From positions 1,677,001 to 1,741,000 of the forward strand of contig OU612066.1 of assembly GCA_914767715.1 (NCBI GenBank): a stretch of 64,000 nucleotides of DNA, read 5' to 3'. This DNA comes from Membranipora membranacea (lineage: Eukaryota > Bryozoa > Gymnolaemata > Cheilostomatida > Membraniporidae). The notes below the pieces were generated by a model, which did no database searches, was not told where the DNA came from, and saw only the letters and a list, made by a program, of their open reading frames with translations. This document shows, in pieces, positions 26,601 to 41,600 of this stretch. Position numbers and translations under genes: made by a program. Numbering within the stretch: the first letter of the stretch is position 1; the number at the start of each line of letters is the position of its first letter.

Positions 26601-29600
26601 ATTAAATTTTTGATGACGTTGGTCACATTCACCAACTTCACAGTTTTCCAATGGTGTATGGTATGGTATTTGATATACAGATCGGTTATTGACATTACCA
26701 AATAAGTGCTGCCCCCTGTTGAAAACAACGACATTTCGTCTCTTCCATTCCTCCTTTTAACGTACCCAAACTATATCAACAAGCCATCTTTACCGAAAAT
26801 TACTAAAATCCATACGATAGTAATATAAGATTGTTTTATTCTTTCTAAAAGCCCTCTGGCAGACCTGTATTATGTATAAATTAGATATGTAGAAGAGAGA
26901 AGAGAGCTGTTTTAAGTCAAACCATTACTCTTTTTACTGTACCTTGCCTGATCCTATCACAGAAGATCACAGAGTAAGGATATATCCTCATTGCAATGAT
27001 AGATGGTTTAAAAAAATACACATACCCTATAGGAGTTTAATTTAGCTAGAGTTTAATTTCTGGACCTGGTACTAAATTTAGCTAGTACTAAATTTCGCTA
27101 GTAGGCTTACTAGTGAAAGTTAAAAAAAATGTCCAAGATGGGATTCGAACCCAGGGCATAACCCTCCAACTGATTGCAAGGCAGACACTTTGACCACTAT
27201 ACCACACTACCTTGCATGCTTAGGTAAGGTGTATTCCTGTATAATTGTACATTGTTTATGAAACAATGGTGAGCGAGTTTAATTTAAGATACACTAAATT
27301 TAGCTACTTAGGCAAAAACGCGAAAAGCGAATCCTAAATCCCGCGAAAACTAAACTCCTATAGGGTACACAAAATAACTGACTTAGCATCTATCTTTCCC
27401 TGATCTTGACGCTGTACAAATATGATAGATCAGAAAGGTACTAGAATTCAAGGAGAGTTGAGATGTGGGCAGTTCCCCACATGTTACCTGTCTTCAGATG
27501 GTTTTATAACCATATTAATGACTCAAATACTGTATGCCAAATACTGTGCAATCATTAATCCAGAAATTCATCAGTGTGTCGATTTGAGTTTCTTCAGCTG
27601 ATGACAATCTGACTAAGACCACACACAAACACACCAGATGACAGGACCACACACTCACACACCAGATGACAGGACCACACACAAACACAGCAGATGACAG
27701 GAGATATAAGTATTAGAAGCTTCACACTCATGTTTACATACAGTGTCTGGTGAGTCAAGCCAACAGTTATTACTTAAATTGGCAACAATTACAGAAATTG
27801 CATTAACATAGCGGATATCTGAGTGATTTATCAAAATTAGAATTAAAATTTCTCCTCTTGTAAATGTCGATTACAATGATGACGACGCAGTTTCCCTGCA
27901 GTCATGAGACAAAAATGATTTAAGTAACTGCTCTAACCGGCCTCGGCAGTTTTACGTTGTGCACTACTTCTGTGACTCTATAAAATAACAGTGCTGTCAG
28001 CATTCTTCTGGCTCTGAAAATACCTCGTCTGGAAACCAAAGTCCTAGGTGCTTCATACCTGAGGTCAAAATTCCAGGATGCGCATGTCTTGCTCCATATT
28101 GCAATATTTTTATTCTTGCACCATATTAAAGCATATCATCCTTTTGTGTGTCTAAAATAAAGATAAAAGGTCTTGGGACGCAATCGTTCGGGTCTTTGGG
28201 ATGAATAATAAAGGCCAATTCATTTCATTGAGGTTTTAAGGGTTTAAAATAAATATATTGCATTTAAAATAAAGCCAGGAATGGAACTGTTGTAATGACA
28301 TCAAACACAATCTTATTTTGTCAATAATCTTGAGATTAAAATATTTTTAGTTCATTTATAATGAAAAGACGGTAGCCTATATGAAACACAAGAGGATTAA
28401 ATTAAGTTTTGTAGTACTTGGTTTTGTTAATTAACGCTCACTTTTTATCGCCTCTATAGTCCCTTAGGTATGTATCGGTTGTCTAGAGTATTTCATTCAC
28501 AGATATACATGGCTAGGTAGCACATTGATAGGCCAACCCTTCACATATTACCTAATAACTGGTATAGATAGACCCCTTAAACCTACTAGTGTGAGAGTTA
28601 GCTAGAAAACTTGTTGCACAATTATTGAATGAAGCTCTTTTAATAGTTTAATTACGGAAAGACTGATTAACCACAAACTAAAAATAAGACATGGAAGCTC
28701 CGTAGTGCAAAAAACGCACAGGTAAGATTGATCTATACTGGATACATAACCCTTCCTCTTTATCATTGGGAAATTTTCAAATCATCATATAGGCATGTCT
28801 TTGATTTCTGTGTTCTGTATGCAAACAATACCAAATAAAAAAAAGAATGCCTGGACACATTGAATAAAGTACCTTGACGACACTGATTCCTCATCTGTGA
28901 GGTCATCGTGGCAAAACCTTCCCAAGAGGTCTAACAAACTTCCAAAGGGTGTCAATTTAACTGATTTTAGAGAATTACTAAAATCCTTGAAGGCGTTTAA
29001 TTGGTTGTACTTTTGTTGCCCCGAAAGTAACAGGCACTGGCTGACTAAGTCCCGATATGAATCAGAGAGTTATTAGCTGGAGTGATGGCACCTTCCCGTA
29101 CCCATAACCAATCAATTTCATGAAAAATGTTTGGTTGGTTCCAGACTTCTGCGTTGTCTAGGTAGCCACTGGGACACACCGCTGCTTGCATAGCTTCAAA
29201 AATACGGCATTGACCCCAAAATATTAGTGTAAATATTGTGCAACAAATAAATAACATTTACATAAGTGAAACAAAACAATGTAAGTTGGCTGCCGCTGTT
29301 GACATTGTGCCACCTACCATACACTGTAACCTACCATACACTGTAACCTACCATACACTGTAACCTACCATACACTGTAACCCACTGACCGCATTGAGAG
29401 AAATGGTACAAAAGTCTAAGGGAAGTCTCGTGCATGAAACTAGACAGTCTAATCCTAACCACTGATGGTATAGGAGCTAAGATTTCTATAGATTTAGTAA
29501 TTCGTGGAAAAAAGGTTGTGATAGAGCAATGCTGCACTTAGACATTGACAGCGCATTTGCAATAACATTCTCAGTCATATTATCTAAACATGTATTTCCC

Positions 29601-32600
29601 TGGTTAGACATATTTTCACTTGATGATGGATTTTGGTAGAAATATCGCAGACATGCAAATATGTGTGTACATTTACGTGAGAAACATAGAACTTTTCTCT
29701 TAGAATAACAATGCTATTGGTAACTGCCAAAGGTCACATCCAAGACTGTCTGGTCTTCAACACTGATGAGTTAATAGCTTCAAAATATATGAAGGTTTTA
29801 AGGCACAGTTTTTCAGGATATAGTATGTGGGTTTTTTTTATCAATTGAATTTCACAACTACTAGAATTTGCTTTTTTTATTACATGAGTTTTAAAATTTG
29901 GCCCTTTCATTTCTTTACCAATAACTTATGCATGCTACCAAGTAAATAATATGGCACCTAGTGTCCTATTGACATCAAAATCAGTTTAATATTCACAAAT
30001 TTACCATTATTGCAACATCATCAGTTGAGGAAACTGTCATTTTTTATTTATTGGTTGATGGTCATGTCATACAATACATAAGGTCCCTGTTTTCTTGTTG
30101 ATCATTACCCCATCTCACCTCATGAGATCATCAAAAAAAACTCAAAATTCAGCTATGTATGTTATGTCCAGTCAAAATGGCACAACATCTTTTTTTATTT
30201 TACGTAATACAATGGTGTATACGGATTAACAGAAGGCAAACAATACCTTCAACCCAAAAGCTGATGCTATCAAAAGTTCAGTAAGTCAAGGAAGCAATGA
30301 ACACGCTGAGTCACACCGAATTGCTAATCCTCCATAATAATGGCTAAAATAGACAATGCAACAATAGAAGTTACCTTTGATTAACCAATGGTTCGCGAGG
30401 AAGTGTTGATTACCTGCAAAAAATTGCCAGAAAGAAGCCGCTATACGCTGTGAATTTGCTTTGTTTGTTTTCAATGGAAACAGTCTTATTTACCCTGTAC
30501 CCGATGCAAGGCTTGTACAGATGGAAGGTTCTCATATTGTGTCTGAGGAAGAAAAACATTAAAAGTCTGACACAGGTCTCCATCAACCATTATGTTATTC
30601 TTTTTACATCTCCGTCCTCAATTTCAAGATTTCGTTCCACAAGGAATAATGAAATAATAAAATGTATTCATAAAATACTATATATATATAAGATACTGAT
30701 ATACTGATATAAGATGAATTTTGACATCCAGGATAATAATCATACACTGGAATACTGGTTACCTAGGGGAGGGTAATGATTTCGGGATTTCTTCTGGTTC
30801 GAATCACGTAGATGCAAGTTCATCAGAAGTGTCCCCAACAATATCCTGAGGGACTGCTTGTTACTTGGTGGATAAATGCTTGTGCCTGAGCTAATTTGTT
30901 GAGATATTTTTTGATTGATTTGAATTACATTCTAAAACGAACTTGCTGTGATGATCACCAGGCCTGATAACAACCTAGAGAGGAGAAAAGATTGGTCCTG
31001 AAATGGAAGATTAAATGGTGCAGTGGCTGAGAGGAGTGCTCCTTGTACCATTATCTAGAACTTATAATGGACCATTCCTCGTTAACAAGGTATCACATCT
31101 TATTGTTTGCTTTTACATGGGAATAATTTGGTTGGTCTGCATCTATATCCATAAATGAGCAATAAACCTCTATTTTTTACCACGGGGTGATTTTACCATT
31201 GGGAGTTTACCACATGGTTTTTACCATGGGGTTATGGTAAATTTAAGAATTCAAGGTGACAATTTAAATAATTTGTGAGCAATCTAGCAGACAAATATAC
31301 ATTAGTCTATACATCTGAATGATAATCATACGATAATCAATAAACAAGGAAATCCAAAATGCATGCGTCAAAAAACGGGAAGTCTAAGTGAGGTTAATAC
31401 CCAAAATGTCTGTCTGGCCCCAAGTATGACTGTGCTGTGCTGTGCTGTGCTGTGCTGTGCTGTGCTGTGCTGTGCTGTGCTGTGCTGTGCTGTGCTGTGC
31501 TGTGCTGTGCTGTGCTGTGCTGTGCTGTGCTGTGCTGTGCTGTGCTGTGCTGTGCTGTGCTGTGCTGTGCTGTGCTGTGCTGTGCTGTGCTGTGCTGTGC
31601 TGTGCTGTGCTGTGCTGTGCTGTTTGTTTTGCCCATAAATATAAATATTCATATGTTTATGGTATATGGTCTATATTTGAAAGCCCTGTACAAAAAACTG
31701 TTAAAATAGTGATACAATGAGTAATGCTATGATAGATTGAGTAAAGCTGAGCGCCAAATACGACTATTTATCAGCTGTCACTTCTAAGAATTATATTCTG
31801 GAAATAAATTCGATGCAATAATGTAAACCAACCATGCCAAATCACTGAGTACTGTATGTCGCTATTATCTCACCTGTATTTCTATGAACACATGAATGGT
31901 CTTATTTCTATGAACTGAGAGAGCCGTCCCAGACACTACTTGTCACGTTGATCACTGGTGGTACAACAACCAGCCTCTCTCCTTATTAGCCTACCACTGC
32001 TCTGCAGGTCTCAGTAGATTTACATCAACATCTGTTTACTTGTGAATATCCTGACTTGTTTTCTGTTTTAGGAAACATATATATGCCTGCCATGTTACCA
32101 TGTATTGAGTCAGCCTAAGGAATAACTAGGGAGACCCTTAGCTATTAATGATACAAGATTGCTAATACCCTCGCCTTCTGCCTTCTCTATGCTTCGACAA
32201 GTAATTGCAGAGCTGCAAAATTCAATCTGGTCTGCATGTGCCATAGAAAGTGATACACAGCCTCTATTTGAAATCAGTTTGTTTTTACTTCTGTTTTCTT
32301 CTAAGGAAGCTGCTGGAAATATCTAGCTATGTGTGGCATTGACCCAATAAGCATTGGGATCTGAATAAAGGGACATAACATGTGTCTGTTTTTTGTAGTT
32401 TGAAGCAAAACAACCACATTCTCTCTGATATAAATGCAAAAAGAGATACACTGACATGTTACACACCCGTTACACACCCGTTACAAGAAGGAAAGTCTAA
32501 GTTATATAGTGATAATGTGGTTACCCTGGGGACCCTGTCATCTAATAAACAGGCACACCGGCTCAGCTTCCATCCGCTCAGTTCAACCTGACAGTGAGGC

Positions 32601-35600
32601 AGACATTAATTTTAATCCTCGTTAAATTTATAGCGCTTTGAAGGCTTATATTCTGATGACAGATTAAGCTGTTGCATAATCCAAACATTTTTTATTAGTT
32701 TTTCAGATGCCAGTGCGCTGCTAGGCCATGATTCTGTTATTGGTTTGAGACCTAGGAGACCATGATAACCTCCTGTTGTGCAGATTCCAATCATATCAGT
32801 GTCAAAACGGGAACGGGTAACAGGAACCAAAAATGCGGACAGCAGCAAATACAAGATGAACCGATGATTTTGGTCATGGTCTTATTATCTGTAAGTTTGT
32901 TAGATATGTCTACTCCTTTTCCTACTTCCTGTTGTATCCTGCTGAGAGATGTATACGCTTAGACACCACCAAAATCAGTCAGTCAGATCAATTTCTACTC
33001 AATTTACTCTATGTGAATAATCTGCCACCAGATTTTATAAAAAAAAATATAGCTTACATTTCTAGTGACAGTTGTTGTTATTTCATGAATGCATACTGCA
33101 CCTATAGTCTTTTTTTTTACATAAACTGGATTGTCATCTGGCATTATCAAGCGATATAAAAACCTTGCTGAATTTCTCTGTCTTATTAGAAGAGAGCTCG
33201 TGTGAGAGAATGGGAGAGAGTGAGAGAGCGGAAAAGAAGTGATCTAAGTGTATCTGAATCTACCTCTCAAAGTAAGACAATAATTGTTAATATTACATGA
33301 ACTAACTGGTATGTAGGACTATGCCTTAGAGCATTGTGTACTAGGCGAGTACTTAATCGGTAATTAGTCAAAAGTATGTGCTGTAAAAGTTTGATTGTTT
33401 TGGTGGTTGGGAATCATGGAGCAGTCAAGTAACTAAAGTATGAGGTGATTAGTGATTCATACCGCTCAAATTGGTAGGAATGGGTCGAAAAATTATTAAC
33501 TTGTTACAATTTGAGGACAGTAGTAACTCAATTTTACCCAAATGCCTGTAGAGCTGTGCTGTGAGAACATCTCGTCTGTGACATCAGGTGACATGAATAT
33601 ACTTTCTTCTCATACTCAGCATGGTCTCAATCCTACAAACATATTGTTTGCTCTGCAGTATAACGCTATTATTAGCATAGATTGACAGGCTGTATCACTC
33701 ACTCATAGTTGTCAATCTTGACCAGCTTGACCCAAAACAAGACAGATATACAACTTAATATCACCAAGTAAGGATATATATCTGTGTTAATATCCCATCA
33801 TGTCCGGCCATAAGCGGCGATGTAATAAGGAAGAACATGTTTAATTATTTTGATTAGTTACTATTCGTGGATGAGATATGATATGATTTTGTACATAAGC
33901 TAGGTGATGATAAGCTATTAACATGTTCTGACATCCTCATGTACCTTATGTACCTGATACGGTACTACTCTATGGTCATCATTAATAAATGTGATGAGCT
34001 CTCAAGGCCAGCTCAATGGCTTCATCAGCTTTTTTCTTCCTTTTTCCTCTCAAAATTCTGTTTCTAAGCTAAAGCTAGTTATCCATTCAATCAGAAAGCA
34101 TAATTTGATACAGTCTGGCAGTGTTCATTTATATTTGACAAAAGACGTTAACATCGAATACCAATAAATTTAAGAATGAAATTAAAATCCTGTCACGTTC
34201 CAAGTATCCTTCAAGTATTGGTTTATGATGCAGAGTCGAGATTATTTTAGAACACACATTTCTGGTTGTGATTTTGGGAATGACAGTGTAAAAACGAAGA
34301 CTGTGGCGCGTGGTGTTTGTGTAGCTTGTGTTCTATAGACATTCCCCATAAATTATACCCGGACATTAATTTCCATCATCCCTTTTGTTGGAGTAAGCTG
34401 TGACTGTGACGTACATATTAGTATTGTGACATAAAACTTGTATTTACTGTAAGAGAATTAAGAAAAGAATTAACATTCTGAACAGAATGTCTGTTGTTCC
34501 TCCCTGGCCGTTATGTTCATTGTAAGCCACAAGACAACCGTCAAACACTAATATATGATGTCTATCCTGGATACTTTAACTGTCACTGCTCACTGGCCAT
34601 CGATGATTGGACAGATTTAAATTCTTATCCCTTCAGCGCCAATGCCAATTTATTGTCCCAACATTACATTTAAAAGTGATGAATGAACTAGTGGTAAGCC
34701 AGTGAAGTAATTTACCAAACAATGGGTGATTTCCGTAAGTACACGTGACTCTTTTGTGTCGCATGTATTTCATTTTTTTCATGAAATTATGTTTATTGTG
34801 GCGCAATGCCTGACAGTGGGACAGACAGAGACAGAGTTTTTTTCGTTGGAGATTTACCTGCTGGATTAGCTTGTGAAGAAACAATGAAACTGTTGTCATT
34901 TCTCTTTGTCTCCATAATTACTTTGGATATTAAAATTGTTTACTTGTTATCCGCTAAACCAACAAATCACTTATAGATAGACTCCCCTCCCAGATTAAGA
35001 GCTGTGTTAATACGCATCTGATGGTTTTGAAATTGGCTCCTTTTCATAATTCATAATTTCAGCTCTGACAATCTGCAGTCAATAAAAGAAAAGCCACCTG
35101 ATGGTGTGGGGATTAGAATAATACTTCTGGTGGAGGGAGATTATCTCCGATCCTTACGTAGTGAGCAAAGGCTCGCGTAGTATGGCGTCACACACAGTTC
35201 GGCTTTTTTGTTAAACGCATGCTAATTATAATCGCATTGAACACTAAAGACCATTGTTCTTACAAGGAGTTTTCTCAAACTCTCTTGTTCTTATTACAAC
35301 AGTTCCTCTTTTAACTTTCCATATCCGAGGGCCCTACCTGTCTAAAGATATTTTTAGAATTCTTAAATATCCTAAAATATCATAGATTTAAGAGCCATTC
35401 GATTACATAGTGATTTATCTATATATTTCTGGCAACCAGTGCTTTCGTCAGAAGTGAGGTTCTTTTATTCTGAAATTAATCAAAACTGACGCACTTACCA
35501 AATCCATCTCTGCACCGAGTATAGAGGAGCATGTGTGAATCTCAAGGACCTTAATCTAGCGGCTTGTAGTAGGGTGGTCGTCTCTAACACCCAGCCTCGG

Positions 35601-38600
35601 ATATCCTTGATTATAGTCTAGTGATAAGCTAACCAACTTTTGATGAATTCATACTAAACAGATTGCAATGGTATGTTTGATGAAAATAGAATAAAAAGCA
35701 GATTTTGCGGAGCATCGTCACAACGAGCTACTACTGACAGTAACATACTAAGTTATGATCCAAAGACTCTCACAGATTTCCACAGGCCTACCTTAGGTGC
35801 GGGGTAGGGAGGGAAGCTAGATTGCTAACAGAGAGAAGGGCTGGGAAGGTGTTAATATCTCTATTCATTAACATCTGCTACTCCTACTGATGAGTGCCCA
35901 CCACAACACACCACCTCAATGTGTGCTGATGACAGGGAATTCATATTTCCTAGAATTTTCAGTCCATACTATAGTAATTAAAAGTCATCAAACGGGTCCA
36001 ATCATAAGGGAAATGAAATTTGAGATGCTGCCTCTATTTTTAGATAGCGGTTCCTGTTTGTTACTATCTTAAGGTTTATTAACTCTCACACCTAATTGCT
36101 TCACAATATGTCCGTCCCAGCTATGACGACTTGGAAATCTTTTTGTGTAACTGCATCTAAATTCAGACCACAATCAGCAGCGCTAAGCACTGTGATCTAA
36201 ATCAAAACAACATTTTTATGGGTTGGCAGCGAGCCACATGCTAATTTGACTCAGCTGTGATGATGTGAATGAAATCACTCATTACCCGGGCTACAGTATC
36301 CCCTCAACCTTTATAGTACATTGACAAATTATCGGCCGATATCAACCGGTATTGTCATGCAAGCTTTTTCATCTCTTTGTAGAGTGCATTCGACTGTCTC
36401 CCATATACTGCAGGGACAGAAAGCGGGCCCAAACCAAACTGTATATATCTGGAAATTACTGTTCCCACTTCCCATGACAGAGCATAGAAAACAGCTTTTG
36501 GCCACGGTATGATCAACTGATAACCAAGAATCATCACAATAATAACAAACATTCTGTCTCGGGGGGGGGGGGGGGTCTTTCAATTAGGCAACTCATAAGG
36601 CTAGGGTAAAACTCGACTTGACTTGCAGAACCCTAATATTTGTATATAACTTGCGCAGCCTAACGAATTGTACCCGAAAGTGGTCAAAGTTGCTCAGAGA
36701 TCCAAAGTTATTCACCCTGGATTGCAAAGTACATCTGAGTAGTTGGTCATTCCAGCAAAATGTACTGAATAGCAAACTCAATTGATCTGATGTGTCCTAA
36801 AGCAGGGAGACTTAGCATTAAAACAAAGATGATCATACACCTCATCTACCTTGAGCCGTCTCAAGCCGACGATCAAATGGTGGAAATAACTAATTTCTCA
36901 GTATTATAGAGCATTATCGCTAATAAATTGATGATTACAACACTTATAGGGGAAATAATATACGATGATCTATGAGCAGGACATTGGCCAATCAGAGTGC
37001 GGCAATCACATATAATTTTTTGCCTACGTTTTCTAAATAAACAACATGGAGAAGATTGATATTGCTCATTATTCCTCATCTCGCGAAGCATATAAAAGGT
37101 AGCAGAGCAGCAATGGAGGGCATTCAAGTTCTGAGCCTCCACCCAAACAAAGCACCACTACTGCAGTGTCTTCTCTTACTTTACTACTCAGTAACACTAT
37201 AACCTCACAGCTACACATCTTCTCTACTATCTCACTAAGAGCATAGAAATAATAAACATCTGGAATTTTTTACCGTTCAGTTTATCTTCTCTATACCAAT
37301 CTCAATATGTCTGGTAAGTACAGCTACTACTCCTAAATCTAGTATTGATAGCCAAGCCGACCGGCTCCCACATCCTCATGGCTTTCCAATGTTTTCCTCA
37401 TTTGATTGTGTCCTCAATTGTTCATTTTTTGCCCAATAATTTAACATTGTCATATTTTGATATGTCATCTCTAATATATGCCTGGATGCTTCCGCAGCCT
37501 ATCACATCCATTTACCTAATTGACAGAAACACAAACACGTTTAAACTTTTTGGCTAGTCACGCGCTCACTCCAACTGGCCATCAAGAGCAAGGTTGGAAG
37601 TTATGTTTCCCCGCTAGATAAAATTTTCACCTAAAACAATGTTCCTTATTTTCTGTTTTCTGATTACAGGATCCGATGGATTTGAGAGATCTGAATTTTT
37701 CTGTGGAGTACCAGCAATCTCTTATGATGAGGGCTTCTCTGTGTCTCAGATAGTCACTTTAACACACAGATCAAAAGAAGGAAGACTTGGAAGTCTAGTC
37801 CAACTCAATCTAGTCAACTCTAACAGTGATAATAACGGCGGGTCCTGTGGGCAGAGCGTCGACGATCGTAATATCAGAGACGATTAAATCATAGCAACAC
37901 TAGCCAGTCATATCTCCAACTCAACTCTAATCAACTCAACAATTCTACCATCCAAAACACTCTCTATATATCAACTCCTCAACTCTCTAATATTGTAAGC
38001 CTTCCGTGTTATTTATCTATTTATTTTTGCCATATTTTCCATGATTTTATACTGCAGGCAAGTTTAATGCAATCACTCGCTCATACATATTAGTATGCTC
38101 TGTTTCTAGTTTTGATGCCAAATACTTAGAGCAATTTCACCGCCAATTCCTCCGTATCATTTATGTCATCAATATTATTTATACTCTATTTTTGCCTACC
38201 GTGTCAGGCCAATGTAAGCAGACATCATTATCCTCCATTTCAATTACTTATCCAGTTTTCCGTCCAGATTTCTCTCATTTCAAACTGCAGCAGTTGCGCC
38301 AAAGTTGCAAAGTTTTTAGCTTAGTGGAGGGTAGAAGACCTGTTCCATTTTTATATATCTCCAATAGACACTGTGCATAGTGGAGTATAATTTATATATA
38401 TTTAATATTTATTTTGGACATTAATAATTTGTATATTATTAATCATTCATTAAATACTTATCTAGTAAATTGTGGCAGATGACAGAATAAATGTGACGTA
38501 ATAACTCTATGATAGTGCCTAGATTTATTTCTACTTATCGCCTAGGCAACTTTGTCAGATCCTAAGTGTGACACATGCCCATTTTCAATCCGCTCTTTGA

Positions 38601-41600
38601 TTGACACAGATAATTATTGCAAATATCTGGAGTTGAATTCCTGTGATGGTCTAAGAAGCTGGAGCTAATACCTGAAATTATTAGTGATTATTTGAAAATA
38701 AGGGTGTTTATTTGACTAGATTAATGTTCTAATCTGGACTTGATGTGAAAATGTCACCTGATGCCTGCTAAGGTAAACCCTCTGACATGATGTCTGCAGC
38801 AGGTGTCCCTCATTTAGGAGATTTACCTGCACGGTGCAGTAACTCGGGTGTGGAAGTTATCTATGGCCCCTTGAGGGTCTTCTTTTAATCTGACATGCCT
38901 CTTTGCTCACTGACATGCCTCTTCCCTCACTGACATGCCTCCTTGCTACCCGCCATGCCCGTTTGCTAACTGATATGCCTCCTCGCTAACTGACATGCCT
39001 CTAGGCTCTGCTATTCTCCAGTTCAGAGTTATGCATTTATTTGACAAAGGCAGAATGCAGCATTTCCAAAAAAAGTTTCCACTGTGATAAAACCATAGAC
39101 AAAATACATAACAATGTGTTTGTCTATGGATAACACCCTCTGTTTGTGTCTGTGGGTTATGGCAGCGAATAACAGTTAGTAATGATAAACAATCCACAGA
39201 ATTTGTAACAACTTATGCTTGGTTTGGGTCTCTATTAGAGATGTGCAAAAATATGAATATTATGTCACAAGGCCTAAATGTTTTAGATTATATAGTCCAT
39301 TCCCCATTCGCCTACCCATCAGTTTTCATGGATCTCTATTTTGCCTTGAGCTTTGTTTTGTAAATGATCACAGGTGTTGCACATTTTCAGCAAGAGTACC
39401 TCTCACAGTTCTTGTTCTCTAAGACGTCCTCAGAAGGGAGATTATCAATTAGGCGGCAGAAAACAACGTAATGCGTCGTTGGCCCTTTATCTGGCAGAGA
39501 TATGGTCAGGCACAGTTACAGTTCTGTGATGACAGAGATTTAATTTGTAATTTAGATGTGTCTTGCGGTTCTGCAGATTACATAAGATGTAATATTTCAC
39601 CCTAAGCGTCATCTTTAGGTCTTTAAAGGACTTGGAGACAAAGAAACATTTAAAGATCTAATGTGACACTATGAAAAAAAAACTAAATAAAGAAGAAAGT
39701 GATGGTGATAAACATCACTGAGATAGGAAAGGTTACTGAGTACTATATTCCCGCTGATATACCCGTCCATCGGGCCGCATGAGTGTAGAGAGGTTACACA
39801 CCCCACATTATCATCATCTGGTAGCTGCACATTGTGACTACGGCCAGAAGACACGTGTTATGCATCGTAACATTTCTTATCTTTTTGATCTAAATTGTAT
39901 GATTAGTTCTAAATCTGGCTATAAATCATGTTGTTCCTCAAATCCCTAACGACATTATAAAGAAATAATGCCAAATTTTGTAACAATGATATCTTTGAAT
40001 GGTTATTAGAGATAAAGACATGTCATTAGATTTAAGAGCAAATCCATCAATTATGCCACTGGTTTCATGTCATACTCTGACCACCCTACCAATTCTTGGA
40101 ACAGTAGTGTATGACAGTGCCAAGACAGCTCTACAAAACCAGAAGCACTGCAACCTCTTCTTTCATTGTTTAACCAAGGGGTTCTCAGAACTGTCTTATT
40201 ATCTGCAATGCCTTGATGCAAGTCATATGTGCAATGGGACATTTTATTCAATGGGGGTAAGATATAGGCCTACCATTCCGCAGAAATATGATCAAATCTG
40301 AAAATTTGATAATAATTCTAATCCAGATTATTTTGGCATGATCTACAACTATCAAAGTACACGGTATTAAAAGTTACACCTGCTTGTCTCCCTATTCCTC
40401 ATACCTATCCTGCCCGTACTCAAAATATGACAAGCTCTGTAATTAATTATTACAGTTATAGTTTAGTATGAACATATATCATAATGGATTAGATACCAAA
40501 ACATGGAAAAATACTGAGTATTTTTCGGACCTGTTTGGAACATTAGTATCTATAAAATTGACAGCTCATCAGTATTATATGACAATTTCTCTACCAGTTA
40601 GTAATGTACCTAACATCAATCCCCGGTTCCCTCTGCCTAAGTTCATTAGACTTCAGGGTTTAATCTTCTTCAATTGATTACATTTTGATTTGGAAATGCA
40701 TAGCTTCCTGTGTCTATACTGACGAGTTTAATAACAATGAGTTGAGTCACCTATGGCCGGACACCTCTGCTACGATGCAGGGAAATCACTACCATCAATA
40801 GGACATTTGTCACTAGACAGCTATTATTTATTACAGACTTTGTATTGAGATTATTACCTCTTTGTACTTGCACAGTAATCCGCTCATTGGATAATCTTCA
40901 ACAATGAACAATTCAACCTCAACAAATTAATAACAGTAACGGGATGTATAATCGTTTTAGATGTCATCTAATCATTTATCTAAGAGTGATTTTATCAATG
41001 AAGTCCAGTCCCCACCCATTTTGGACGACATCCTTGCACTGCCTGATGAGCGACCATGCGTAATATGAGGAGTTACCGATATATTAGGAGCACCTAGAGG
41101 GTTTGTATTTCTGCACCGTTACCGGCTGTCATAAGAATGAAAAATGGCAGGGCCTGACTCATCTTATATTATTTTGTGGTTTGAAATTTGGTATTTAAAA
41201 AATAATCAGCAATTCTGTGAAATCTGCAAGTTGCCAAGTCTGCCACCCTCGTCAAATATTAAAATCCCTGGCATAAGTTGCTATTGTTGGTCTTTTTTAA
41301 TAATGATTTACGTTTGTGAAGGTAGGAAGTGATCGTTTTACTAATTGTGCGTGTAAATCTTGGAGAGAAGCTGATTGATGAACAAGGTGCCTTTCTCTGA
41401 GTCAGTATGAATGCGGTGAAGTTTTTAATAATTGGGCGTGTAATTTAATGTCAACACTGTAAAACACCTCACAAATTCATGAGGCGAAGAGCCTATTATG
41501 ACATCAATAATTTTAATTCAGACTCTTTTCTCGTAACACCCTGTTTTCCACCCGGTTTACCACCCGCTATGTTTCCATATTGGGTAGCATAGCTGTAGAT

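Larger units (their letters stand above)
20643..33189. other. 12.5-kb gene-poor interval (putative intron)
   Basis: No exon with good splice sites and coding character was recognised on either strand. It holds the 47-bp-arm inverted repeat (25715-25916), the terminal-inverted-repeat element (27023-27367), tandem repeats at 27617 and 29313, a 19-bp duplication near 25545-25585, and the pentanucleotide array at 31431. The rest appears to be unique AT-rich DNA. Confidence 0.5.

Noticed and set aside
27131-27212. Functional tRNA gene
   Set aside because: Box A and B are good, but the acceptor arm does not pair and the variable region is abnormal; it lies inside an inverted-repeat element.
30760-30830. 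Another SINE, from a box B-like GGTTCGAATC near 30797
   Set aside because: No convincing box A at the right spacing and no duplication or tail.
31363-31720. Several overlapping 80-94 residue reading frames on both strands
   Set aside because: They are translations of the TGTGC array only; there is no start context, splice support or composition expected of a protein.
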